A stretch of 64,000 nt of DNA, taken from Lineus longissimus. Taxonomy: Eukaryota > Nemertea > Pilidiophora > Heteronemertea > Lineidae. The notes beneath the pieces are model-generated. The model had not been told where the DNA came from and did not search any database. It worked only from the letters and a program-made list of their open reading frames with translations. A program made the translations under genes and the position numbers. The stretch's first letter is position 1, and each line of letters starts with the position of its first letter. The DNA is taken from assembly GCF_910592395.1 (NCBI RefSeq), contig NC_088315.1, positions 17,403,808 to 17,467,807 of the forward strand, written 5' to 3'. Shown piece after piece: positions 49,727 through 60,257 of the stretch.

Positions 49727-50329
49727 ATGAAGTACATGTTGTTTACCGTTTGCATCCTCCTGGTGTTTGTTATGGCCAAGGAAGCAGGTAGGTTTTGTTT
49801 ACTAGAGAGCAGCATTATTGACGTGGTGCTGGTGAAAGGTCAAGGTTTCGGCAGGACTGTCGAGAGGGATTATTGCTTGTGGAAACCCAAATAGCGTCGG
49901 AGGGAAGCGTGTGATCACGGTTGATCACGCTGCATAAACGGATATGATTCAGTCAATCAGACACGGTAGCAATCAGTATTATGAATGGAGCCACCTCAGT
50001 CATGCTATGCTTGTTAACACGTGGTCTCGGATTATCTCCAAGCCTCGCAATTGGTAACCGTTGCCTAGTGATTCACTGGCCCAGTTTACCAATCATGTAT
50101 ACGTATAGCGAAGTTTTTGGAACAGAGTAAATATATCTTCATCGTTCACTGGAGATTAAATTTCGAACTCTTCTTTTCAGATGCTTGCGGGAACTCCGGT
50201 GATCATTGTAACAACGACTGCTGTGGTGGTTTTACGTGTGACTGGGATCAAGGGCTCCCTACGGTCTATGGCATATGTGTCGCGGAGGCACCGAGGCCCT
50301 GTGAATCCTTTCCCGGCTGCCAATCGTAA
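49727..50329 (+). CDS. Secreted cysteine-rich (knottin-like) peptide precursor, copy A
   Basis: Two coding exons, 49727-49787 and 50181-50329, joined over a 393-bp phase-1 intron with GT-AG borders (CAG/GTAGGT donor, TTCTTTTCAG acceptor), predict 69 residues. Residues 1-17 to 20 form a signal peptide: Lys2, then a hydrophobic core. The mature part has eight cysteines at 23, 30, 34, 35, 40, 53, 61 and 67. The first six follow C-x6-C-x3-CC-x4-C-x12-C, the inhibitor-cystine-knot framework; the last two form an extra C-x5-C pair. A poly(A) signal AATAAA lies at 50402-50407. Family members elsewhere include toxins, antimicrobial peptides, protease inhibitors and signalling peptides; the sequence does not say which this is. 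If the intron were retained the frame would stop at 49894. Confidence 0.88.
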
Positions 50330-50401
50330 TGTTATTATCTCATCTTCGCCGCAGGATGTTACAAGGATCTTGATTGAATAATTAAGATGTAAAGTGTTCA
50401 A

Positions 50402-50407
50402 AATAAA
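50402..50407 (+). terminator. Poly(A) signal, gene A
   Basis: AATAAA, 73 bp after the stop codon; conserved in copies B and C. Confidence 0.75.
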
Positions 50408-50673
50408 AATTGCGATATCAACTTATAATGACCTTTAGTATGTTTCTTAGTCCTCATCTGACATCCTGGCACCAGTGGTTTTCAATATACTCCGCCTCTC
50501 GATTTCAAACGAGGTAGGTGAGACTCTGGAGTATACGCTGGCGGTTTGTTCCGGAACTGTAGGGAACGGGAAGTGGAATACAACCTGAAAGTCAACATTG
50601 AAATGGCAATTCCGAGCCACAGGGGACCATTGCTTACAGAGACAAAGCGACGTCATGTAAATAATTCTTAGTT

Positions 50674-50845
50674 CCGGTGTAGAAATAGTAAATGTACCTC
50701 TTGGAAAATTCCCCAGCTCTATTATTGTAGTCTGACGGATTATGGTACCAGTATTTGGTTATATATAGAGGCCATGGCTGTCAACAGCTCAGAAGGCGCA
50801 TAATAATCATAAAGAATCTTTTGTTTTCCGGACATTATACATGTA
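50674..50845. mobile_element. MITE M2 copy in the gene A 3' flank
   Basis: Starts CCGGTGTAGAA and contains 'CTGACGGATTATGGTAC', 'AGCTCAGAAGGCGCATAAT' and 'TTTTGTTTTCCGGACAT', matching M2 at 10797 and, in reverse, 51807. The right end is degraded. Carried along in blocks B (57415 onward) and C (59535 onward). Confidence 0.65.
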
Positions 50846-51450
50846 TGTATGTACATGTATTATGCAATTTTTGCCAACTGACGGATGTATTTCACTGGCG
50901 CCCTCTACAAAGAAACCATGCCATTATCTCCCACCAGCCCTCAAGCGAACTGGAATAGATCTTTGTAATAGGGGCGATTTTATCGTTCCGTCAAAATCCG
51001 TCATTTCGATGAGGCCTGTTTGACGCGAAATGTGCGAATACTGATCAGTCGGGGTGAATATGAATGTCGTCGACGCATATGAGTATAAGATATTTTTTGT
51101 TGTTAACGACCGGTAGGAGTAATTACGTATTAATTACTCTGAAAAATCAATATCATGTTGCTTGGCAGAATTATTGGAAGTGGTCAGTCTCCCTCGGATC
51201 TTATTTTCGGAATAAATAATAATCAAGTGGAACCTCACCTCCTAATGGAATTGAAGATTCCATACGGTCTCTTATTTTCTAATATGTAAAGTCAAGGACT
51301 TAGTGAGCCCCCCTTTAGGTCGGGGGAGCTCCCCCGAACCTCCCTACGAGCATATGTGCAAGCTCTAACAACTACATCTGTTACAATGGGGGGACACCCC
51401 CCAAACCCCCCTCCGTCGACATAGGTTTTTACCAGTGCGTTGGGGGGGAA

Positions 51451-52104
51451 TTGTTTGTTGGATATACAATAATTATATAATAATAATAATATATGAGTTC
51501 TTATATAGCGCATTTCCAGGTTCCCTGCTCAATGCGCTTTTGGGACTACATTATTATCATCCCGGTCTCCACAGAAATCAATCTGGGGTTTCAATGAGCA
51601 GCTACTGAGCGCTCAATTGAACTCGACCAGTAATTACTCTCTTTATTTCACTTCATTTACATTATATACTCCCGCACACACGTGTATCTTAAGAGCCCCT
51701 CCTAAAGGGGGTCTTATGATAGTTACAACCGTAAAGCATCACTGCACCATAAGCTTGTTTGTCTCTTAGTAAAGGCCTCATAGGCCTACGATGGTCATGT
51801 TTTGTGCCGGTGTAGAAGTTTAAAATGTCCTAGGATAAAATGTCCGGGAACAAAGGATTCTATTATGCGCTGAGCTATTGACGGTCATTGCCTCTATAGA
51901 ACCATATGCCATAATCTGTCAGAATACAACAGGCCCGGACACTTTTTCTAGGGGGGACACTTTTTACTTTTACACCGGGTTGGCCCTAGGGTTTTGGGTA
52001 CAATGTATTTAACTGGTTTTTAAAAGATTGTATATTTGTATGTCCTGCTATGTATTGGTACTGTAATGTCCTCAGTTATGGGGTTTTTGAATAAATAAAT
52101 AAAA
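51451..52104. repeat. Spacer between block A and segment D1: repeat tails
   Basis: 51475-51560 has an ATA/TAA repeat next to 'GAGTTCTTATATAGCGCATT', a 3'-tail type common in invertebrate retroelements. 51807-51978 is a reverse MITE M2 copy with inverted CCGGTGTAGAAGT and ACTTTTACACCGG ends. 52030-52104 ends in (AATA)n and looks like a retroelement 3' tail. Confidence 0.6.
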
Positions 52105-53748
52105 CAACAGTCTTGGCGACTACAAAGTTTTCTGCCTCTGCTCGTTAACGGAAATATAGCGTTAAATTTCAAAAGTCGTATCTTGGCAATTCTGTCTCGG
52201 CAACAGTTCTCCTATTGTCTTTGCAAAAACTCGCGAAAGACGGGACTGGAGAAGACCTTGCGGCGCTTGCTGATCTACCGTCGTTGTGCTTATGAGACTC
52301 ACAGTCGGTACAGTTTTAAGTCGGCATGCTTGGGAGTGACGTCCGACAAGTCAAAATCATTCAATGGAAAGATTAGGGACAAGGAGGAAGTGTTTATTTT
52401 GTTGAGGGCTATCTATGATGAAAATTTACTGATCGTGCGGATACAGGGACTATTCAGGCGTTACATGTTCATACCCTTTTTACGGAAGATCCCGGGATAG
52501 AAATCACTTAAAGGAAACCTATCATGAAACGTTTATAAAAATGGGGAGTTTTGAACTGCCCGGTTAAAATCTAAGGCGGGAATAAGCTTCATTTGACAAA
52601 TCTTAGCAGTTCCTTCAGGTAGTTGATTATGTGGGCTTGGCAACTGGGTAACATTGCATAACGTTGCATAACATTACAGCCTCCAGTCAATGACAAGGCA
52701 CAAGGAAGGGGTTATCACCAATATAGTTATCTTTACTACGTTCAGCTAGTCTAAATAAAGATGTTGTGAGTAGTATAGTATGTTGTTTTCGAGCTCCAAT
52801 GTGGTGGATCCGTGTGGTGGATCCATTATTTAGGCGGGAAATTCAAGATTCGTCTAAAAATAGATTCTAGGCGGGAAATTCCAAAAATAGTTCTCAAATG
52901 GATAAAAGTGGCCGCGTTTTTTTTGAAAATTCGAAAACCGCCAAGAGGCAAAAAGTTAATTTTCTCGACATTAACTTCACAATTTGCTTCATGCAGCAAA
53001 AGCATTCCGCGAAGATGACGTCACTGCAGCTGCTGCCCTCTATTTCCCCATCGCTGAATTACAGGCAATGTCGGACAAACATGCGGTTTCGTAATGGATT
53101 CAGGCTTTCTAACTAGGGCAGTCAGATTCAATATCTGGCACATGTCCGAGTGTTGGAAATACTACATAATTGTTCTGAATATTTCTCTCTCTGACTCTAT
53201 GATATCATTCATGCTAAAAACAATGCAGGGTCAAAGATGATTGACTTTGAAAATGCGTAGAAATAAGTGTCGATGTCCGACTGTCACGTGACTAAAACGT
53301 CATCAATATCTTATGCAAATGACCTTGTGAGCTATAAATAGTAACTTCGCGGAATGCTATTATACAAGAAAGGTCATTGGGACGGCCTGTCTGTTATGCA
53401 ATATTTGTTTAGAGCATGAGACCTATGGATGGCTATGATGACTAATGCCCTCATGTCTGTGGTAAAATGTGGTATTTAGATAATTGATGATAATTAGTGT
53501 AGTCTCCGCATACATTGTGCCCTTGCACTAACTGAAAACATGTAACCAAGTATTGGAAGCACCAGGATGAAGACATCTACCCAAAACTACTCTTTGATCT
53601 ACCCAAGAGCGTCATTGAGTCGGCCAAGTTTGTACACAAGAACTACCAACCAGAAATGAACACCTGCATGGGGTAATAATTCTACCAGCAAATCTTCTAC
53701 ATAAAGCCCTTTGTAGTGCATCTATTTTCATCACATTCGCCATGGATG
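52105..53748 (+). repeat. Duplicated segment D1
   Basis: Repeated at 61689-64000: both start 'CAACAG.CTTGGCGACTAC', contain R1 (52500-52760), the 'GTGGTGGATCC' stretch and 'CATGAGACCTATGGATGG', and run to 'CACATTCGCCATG.ATG'. D1 carries a 358-bp TIR element that D2 lacks; D2 carries a 1075-bp TIR element that D1 lacks. Block B begins 57 bp after the point matching the window end. Confidence 0.93.
53001..53358. mobile_element. TIR element in D1 (358 bp)
   Basis: Perfect 14-bp inverted ends AGCATTCCGCGAAG (53001-53014) and CTTCGCGGAATGCT (53345-53358). The D2 segment reads straight across this position (GCAGCAATTATAC at about 62521-62533), giving the empty site. The interior has no coding frame. 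The target duplication is at most one or two bases and not certain. Confidence 0.82.
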
Positions 53749-56129
53749 TCGATAAAAACAGACGTACTATTCACTTGTTGCGCCCGCCCAATTAAGTTGT
53801 CAACATTGCAAAACTCGGCTGGTCCTGCAGGGCAGGGCAGGGCAGTGCGAGTGCGGGGAGTGTCTCGTTGAAGGTGACTTGGTCGGAAAAGCCAAGGCAG
53901 AATCTGCCTAAGAGCCACGAGTACGAAGCCCCGTACTCTGTCAAATCTCGTGAATCGATTGAGGAAAACCTCGGTCAGAGAGACCGCCGCGGCAGAATCG
54001 GCCTAAAAGCCGCGAGTACGGAGCCCCGTACTCTGTCTGTCGCAACTCGACAATCTTCATCGGCCGGGCAACCCGCCAGAGAATCAGGCGAGGTGGTGAG
54101 GCCGGTGCTCGCGCGAGACAGGTCGACGTCAAGAAGGAAACCCTCGGTGGGAAAAGCCGCGGCAGAATCTGGCTATGAGTGGAGAGTACGGCGCCCCCCC
54201 CCCCCCCCCTCTGTCGCGCACCATAAAACAGCACCGGCCGCCCAGCGCCTAGCAGCATGCTCAACTCGTCTCCGGAGTAATCAGGAGTAATCAATCGGCT
54301 GTTGACTTAAATTCCTGAAAGTGATGGATTAAATATTTGTAGCAAATAAAGAGATTAAGTGCAGCTGTCCTGTTTCACACCGGCATATCTGATAACTCAT
54401 TCGCGTGATGAACATCTTGATCGATGGCGGCAGACCCCTGTCAAAATAAAATAGAGCGAAAGTCGACGGATGACATGTGGCAGTTTACTAAGTTAACACC
54501 TTTTTGCGCAGACACCTTTTGCGCATCCGGAACAAACCTACCCTGATCGGGCTTCAAATACCAGACCCAGCCAGGCTTCCAACAATCTTGCATTGGACTC
54601 CAAGCAGAACGGACACATCATCACGAATCTTCCCTGCAAAGGCTGTCGATTTCTAAGGTTAGTGCTTTTCGCCCACATTTATCTTCGAAACTACCACGGC
54701 GGTTGTTCAGAAACAGAGTTGGTTTATTCGTGCGCGAAATCGTTCGTGCATAGGCCTAACCAGACGCGCTTGTCGCAGTCGTGTTGAAGGGATGACGGTG
54801 ACACACAATTAAGCTGTTACTCTTTCTCTGAACAACTGCAAAAGTACATTTTAGAATGAGCGAAATCGTGTGCAAAAAAACATTGTCAAGTTTGAATCAC
54901 CACCGCGTGACTACCATAGAGATAGGATCAAAGAGTCGGCACCATCGAGAGAGGTTGTGTACGAAGCTCTCCTCATTTTCATAGACAGAGGTCCCCATTT
55001 TTTGCATAAAGAGCCATTGGCATTATTCAGGGTACTTTTACCAAGCTGTCGGCAGCCCAATCACCTATCCTACAAAAGGAGTTTCCATGACCAAATTGCA
55101 AAAAATAGGAAATATTCAAAACCTGATTGAATTGTTATGTTATTCCGATGTTGACTCCGATTTGAACCGAATTAGTCATCCACGCGTCGCTCCTCCCATG
55201 TGGACCGATGCACTAGTGTGGCGCTGATTGGAGCCATTGATCTAGATCTAGATTTTTCCTTTTTGCTTTGCTAATTGGGGAGAGCCCAAAAACCTCGTCA
55301 CTTGTTATTCTTTGAAAACGTAAAAATACACTGCGTACAATCGTCATCTTTTCCTAACGTGGCTTCGAACAAAACAAAAAAAATGGGAAAGAATAGGCAT
55401 AATTTGCAAGGCATTAGCCCCCTAATCTCAACAAAGCAACACTTCCTTCACTGCCCTCAGCGACCCTTTTGGCGAGGTTTACTCAAAATGACGTCGCGGA
55501 ACTCCCTCGGCTTCGGCGAGCGGAAAAGAAACTGGCGCGCAGGAATTCATTGACTCTTTTGTTGGCAAAGATTCAAGAAAATCGTGTTTTTCTTATAAGC
55601 CTACATATAACAGTAAAAACAGAATTTAAAAATCATCAAAAGCTTTTAGAAGTTAAATTTTCTAATGAAACAGGAAAAAAATATTGAAATAATTAAAGTT
55701 TTGAACGCACTCTGTGATACTCGGCGAGTGGGTAAACTTATACTTAGGCTTATACTCAGGTTTGAGGAATTCTGGAGGTATTTGTCTTACCTTACACCGC
55801 GATGGTGACACTAACACATAGCGCTCAGACCAAGGCGTCGCACTGAACTTTAGGGAAAAATGACAAATCCGCTAGATTAGAAACAAGTATCAATTTCAAA
55901 TATAAAACCCCTCTAGCTAAGCATTAAAAGTGATTTTAACTGCATTTTAAATGTTTCTATATTTTGAACCAACACAAGTGGTCGTAAGACAAGGCGCGAT
56001 GTAAACTACGTTGAAAACGATGCTTCTTTGTCACAAAGGTGTTTCAGAATGTTACTTAGCGAATTGTTTTAACCGCGCTTGGCGATGCTTCAAAACGGTG
56101 AACTGCTAGACCGACTGGAGAATGTGCGG

Positions 56130-56386
56130 TTGGCTCAATAAGAACAATGATCGTGCGCGTATTGGATTTTTGTATTCATATCAGGGATTGCAGACCTTTA
56201 TTCTGATTTCTTCGCGCTCTGGAATCACCCGGTACAGTTTGCCTTTCCTCTCAGCGTATGATTCCTGGTCGGCTGTTATCTCCATTATTATAACCCTGGC
56301 AATCGGGTTACTATCTCGATCTCGATCCGATATGTGTCGATGGCACCACTGGACCAGTGATCAATCTCTGTTCGTCCCAGAGGCGC
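56130..56386. other. 257-bp indel between gene copies A and B
   Basis: Block A joins GTGCGG directly to TGTCGGGAG (49641-49653); block B has 257 bp between the same words, about 80-340 bp before coding exon 1. No terminal repeats or clear target duplication are visible, so it could be an insertion in B or a deletion in A. Confidence 0.85.
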
Positions 56387-56467
56387 TGTCGGGAGTCGTA
56401 ATGTGCTGTGGAGTTCCTGATACGTAACTTTGCTAATATGTCAATTTTTCTCTTCCTTTTAGGCGCA

Positions 56468-57070
56468 ATGAAGTACATGTTGTTTACCGTTTGCATCCTC
56501 CTGGTGTTTGTTATGGCCAAGGAAGCAGGTAGGTTTTGTTTACTAGAGAGCAGCATTATTGACGTGGTGCTGGTGAAAGGTCAAGGTTTCGGCAGGACTG
56601 TCGAGAGGGATTATTGCTTGTGGAAACCCAAATAGCGTCGGAGGGAAGCGTGTGATCACGGTTGATCACGCTGCATAAACGGATATGATTCAGTCAATCA
56701 GACACGGTAGCAATCAGTATTATGAATGGAGCCACCTCAGTCATGCTATGCTTGTTAACACGTGGTCTCGGATTATCTCCAAGCCTCGCAATTGGTAACC
56801 GTTGCCTAGTGATTCACTGGCCCAGTTTACCAATCATGTATACGTATAGCGAAGTTTTTGGAACAGAGTAAATATATCTTCATCGTTCACTGGAGATTTA
56901 ATTTCGAACTCTTCTTTTCAGATGCTTGCGGGAACTCCGGTGATCATTGTAACAACGACTGCTGTGGTGGTTTTACGTGTGACTGGGATCAAGGGCTCCC
57001 TACGGTCTATGGCATATGTGTCGCGGAGGCACCGAGGCCCTGTGAATCCTTTCCCGGCTGCCAATCGTAA
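56468..57070 (+). CDS. Secreted cysteine-rich (knottin-like) peptide precursor, copy B
   Basis: Coding exons 56468-56528 and 56922-57070 with a 393-bp intron. Both exons appear identical to copy A, so the predicted 69-residue product, its signal peptide and all eight cysteines (23, 30, 34, 35, 40, 53, 61, 67) are unchanged. The intron differs by only a few bases. The poly(A) signal is at 57143-57148. Unlike A, it has 257 additional bases shortly upstream, in what is probably the 5' untranslated exon, intron or promoter, so its expression may differ. Function as for copy A: secreted, cystine-knot-like, target unknown. Confidence 0.88.
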
Positions 57071-57142
57071 TGTTATTATCTCATCTTCGCCGCAGGATGT
57101 TACAAGGATCTTGATTGAATAATTAAGATGTAAAGTGTTCAA

Positions 57143-57148
57143 AATAAA
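57143..57148 (+). terminator. Poly(A) signal, gene B
   Basis: AATAAA, 73 bp after the stop codon, same context as gene A. Confidence 0.75.
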
Positions 57149-58190
57149 AATTGCGATATCAACTTATAATGACCTTTAGTATGTTTGTTAGTCCTCATCT
57201 GACATCCTGGCACCAGTGGTTTTCAATATACTCCGCCTCTCGATTTCAAACGAGGTAGGTGAGACTCTGGAGTATACGCTGGCGGTTTGTTCCGGAACTG
57301 TAGGGAACGGGAAGTGGAATACAACCTGAAAGTCAACATTGAAATGGCAATTCCGAGCCACAGGGGACCATTGCTTACAGAGACAAAGCGACGTCATGTA
57401 AATAATTCTTAGTTCCGGTGTAGAAATAGTAAATGTACCTCTTGGAAAATTCCCCAGCTCTATTATTGTAGTCTGACGGATTATGGTACCAGTATTTGGT
57501 TATATATAGAGGCCATGGCTGTCAACAGCTCAGAAGGCGCATAATAATCATAAAGAATCTTTTGTTTTCCGGACATTATACATGTATGTATGTACATGTA
57601 TTATGCAATTTTTGCCAACTGACGGATGTATTTCACTGGCGCCCTCTACAAAGAAACCATGCCATTATCTCCCACCAGCCCTCAAGCGAACTGGAATAGA
57701 TCTTTGTAATAGGGGCGATTTTATCGTTCCGTCAAAATCCGTCATTTCGATGAGGCCTGTTTGACGCGAAATGTGCGAATACTGATCAGTCGGGGTGAAT
57801 ATGAATGTCGTCGACGCATATGAGTATAAGATATTTTTTGTTGTTAACGACCGGTAGGAGTAATTACGTATTAATTACTCTGAAAAATCAATATCATGTT
57901 GCTTGGCAGAATTATTGGAAGTGGTCAGTCTCCCTCGGATCTTATTTTCGGAATAAATAATAATCAAGTGGAACCTCACCTCCTAATGGAATTGAAGATT
58001 CCATACGGTCTCTTATTTTCTAATATGTAAAGTCAAGGACTTAGTGAGCCCCCCTTTAGGTCGGGGGAGCTCCCCCGAACCCCCCTACGAGCATATGTGC
58101 AAGCTCTAACAACTACATCTGTTACAATGGGGGGACACCCCCCAAACCCCCCTCCGTCGACATAGGTTTTTACCAGTGCGTTGGGGGGAA

Positions 58191-58571
58191 GCTCCCCCCA
58201 ACCCCCCCCCCCCCCCCCCCCCCGGTGGACAGTCAACTAGCCCTTCTGTGTCATACTGCTGGAGGGGGGGGGGTGCGATGGGACCATCCATATAGTTCCT
58301 TCCGACACATTTTTGTTTTGGTAATGTAATACATTGTGATTGTCCTTATTCACGGGAATCGGGCGTTTCCAGTGATATACGACACTTAAATGGATTGTCC
58401 TCATGTATTCACTTTGGAAACGCATTTTAAAATAGATGTTACGTCCTGTTAATGGGGCACGTCATCATCGCGTACATTTGGGAAAAACTCCCTAACGAGA
58501 CCGGAGCAGACAGCTGAAAGTAGTTTAATTATTGGCCGCTAGGGTGCAGAATGTGCGCCGCTCACCCGAAT
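58191..58571. other. Junction between blocks B and C
   Basis: C- and G-runs (58201-58222 and 58263-58273), then about 300 bp not seen elsewhere in the window. Replaces the upstream region that genes A and B share. 'AGAATGTGCG' at 58548-58557 also occurs upstream of A and B, possibly by chance. Confidence 0.55.
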
Positions 58572-58587
58572 TTTCCTTTTAGGCGCA

Positions 58588-59190
58588 ATGAAGTACATGT
58601 TGTTTACCGTTTGCATCCTCCTGGTGTTTGTTATGGCCAAGGAAGCAGGTAGGTTTTGTTTACTAGAGAGCAGCATTATTGACGTGGTGCTGGTGAAAGG
58701 TCAAGGTTTCGGCAGGACTGTCGAGAGGGATTATTGCTTGTCGAAACCCAAATAGCGTCGTAGGAAAGCGTGTGATCACGGTTGATCACGCTGCATAAAC
58801 GGACATGATTCAGTCAATCAGACACGGTAGCAATCAGTATTATGAATGGAGCCACCTCAGTCATGCTATGCTTGTTAACACGTGGTCTCGGATTATCTCC
58901 AAGCCTCGCAATTGGTAACCGTTGCCTAGTGATTCACTGGCCCAGTTTACCAATCATGTATACGTATAGCGAAGTTTTTGGAACAGAGTAAATATATCTT
59001 CATCGTTCACTGGAGATTAAATTTCGAACTCTTCTTTTCAGATGCTTGCGGGAACTCCGGTGATCATTGTAACAACGACTGCTGTGGTGGTTTTACGTGT
59101 GACTGGGATCAAGGGCTCCCTACGGTCTATGGCATACGTGTCGCGGAGGCACCGAGGCCCTGTGGATCCTTTCCCGGCTGCCAATCGTAA
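58588..59190 (+). CDS. Cysteine-rich peptide gene, copy C, one knot cysteine lost
   Basis: Coding exons 58588-58648 and 59042-59190, 393-bp intron, intact splice sites and frame, 69 residues. Exon 1 is unchanged. Exon 2 has two differences from A and B, both changing the protein: Cys53 to Arg (TGT to CGT) and Glu62 to Gly. Cys53 is the sixth cysteine of the cystine-knot framework, so seven cysteines remain and one is unpaired. The upstream DNA shared by A and B is absent, so it may lack their promoter and first exon. Either a decaying copy or one with an altered fold. Poly(A) signal at 59263-59268. Confidence 0.8.
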
Positions 59191-59262
59191 TGTTATTATC
59201 TCATCTTCGCCGCAGGATGTTACAAGGATCTTTATTGAATAATTAAGATGTAAAGTGTTCAA

Positions 59263-59268
59263 AATAAA
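59263..59268 (+). terminator. Poly(A) signal, gene C
   Basis: AATAAA in the same context as genes A and B. Confidence 0.7.
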
Positions 59269-60257
59269 AATTGCGATATCAACTTATAATGACCTTTAGT
59301 ATGTTTCTTAGTCCTCATCTGACATCCTGGCACCAGTGGTTTTCAATATACTCTGCCTCTCGATTTCAAACGAGGTAGGTGAGACTCTGGAGTATACGCT
59401 GGCGGTTTGTTCCGGAACTGTAAGGAACGGGAAGTGGAATACAACCTAAACGTCAACATTGAAATGGCAATTCCTAGCCTCAGGGGACAATTGCTTACAG
59501 AGACAAAGCGACGTCATGTAAATAATTCTTAGTTCCGGTGTAGAAGTAGTAAATGTACCTCTGGGAAAATTCCCCAGCTCTATTATTGTAGTCTGACGGA
59601 TTATCTTACAAGTATTTGGTTATAGAAAGAGGCCATGGCTGTCAACAGCTCAGAAGGCGCATAATGATCATAAAGAATCTTTTGTTTTCCTGACATTATA
59701 CATGAATGTATGTATGTACGTACATGTATTATGCACTTTTTGCCAACTGACGGACGGACACTGGCGCACTCTACAAAGAAACCATGCCATTATCTCCCAC
59801 CAGCCCTCAATCGAACTGGAATAAATCTTTGTAATAGGGGCGAGTTTATCATGTTCCATCATTTTCCGTTCGTTCCGTCACAATCCGTCCTTTCGATGAG
59901 GCCTGTTTGACGCGAAATGCGCGAATACTGATTAGTCGGGGTGAATATGAATGGCGTCGACGCATATGAGTATATCAAGATCCTTTTTGTTGTTAATGAC
60001 CGGTCGGAGTAATTACGTCTTAATTACGCTGAAAAATCAATGTCATGTGAATATTCATGACCCCGGGTACATGTAAGGTTGAACAAACCTATCGGCCACA
60101 AGTTCACATTTGGATTGGTTAGATCACAGTCCACTGATTAAACTTAGGTACTGTTTTATAGTTTGATTTACTTTTGGCACATTGTCATTGCAATTGCCAT
60201 TTGCCAGGTATACGCATTGAACTAACCCATGAAAAAGCACGAGGTCACATGACATAT

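Larger units (their letters stand above)
47326..51450 (+). repeat. Duplicated block A (holds peptide gene A)
   Basis: This 4125-bp block is repeated at 53805-58190 with scattered single-base changes and one 257-bp indel. Contents in order: a G/C-rich stretch with imperfect repeats of about 110 bp ('CGAGTACG.AGCCCCGTACTC', 'GCGGCAGAATC', 'GGAAA.CCTCGGT') and an 18-base C-run (47715-47732); a non-coding stretch with R3; the two-exon peptide gene; its 3' flank with MITE M2 and repeat R7; and a G/C-run-rich end. Such close similarity indicates recent segmental duplication. Confidence 0.95.
53805..58190 (+). repeat. Duplicated block B (holds peptide gene B)
   Basis: Second copy of block A. Differences: the C-run is 16 instead of 18 bases (54194-54209); 257 extra bases (56130-56386) lie in the 5' region of the gene; and the right end continues as GGAAGCTCCCCCCAACCCC into a long C-run (58201-58222). 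Confidence 0.95.
58572..60048 (+). repeat. Partial duplicate block C
   Basis: Matches block A from about 49711 to 51156, with more differences than between A and B (for example in 59430-59480 and 59740-59780). Left homology starts only about ten bases before the splice acceptor of coding exon 1. Right homology ends after 'CTGAAAAATCAAT.TCATGT'. Confidence 0.9.

Noticed and set aside
50117-50329. Continuous 70-codon frame ending with the cysteine-rich region, as a single-exon gene
   Set aside because: Its first part is intron: a splice acceptor (TTCTTTTCAG) ends at 50180 and a matching phase-1 signal-peptide exon lies 393 bp upstream in all three copies.
50177-50401. Minus-strand 74-codon frame and + frame 50181-50381 over exon 2, repeated in copies B and C
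   Set aside because: Shadows of the cysteine-rich exon; they recur only because the DNA is duplicated.
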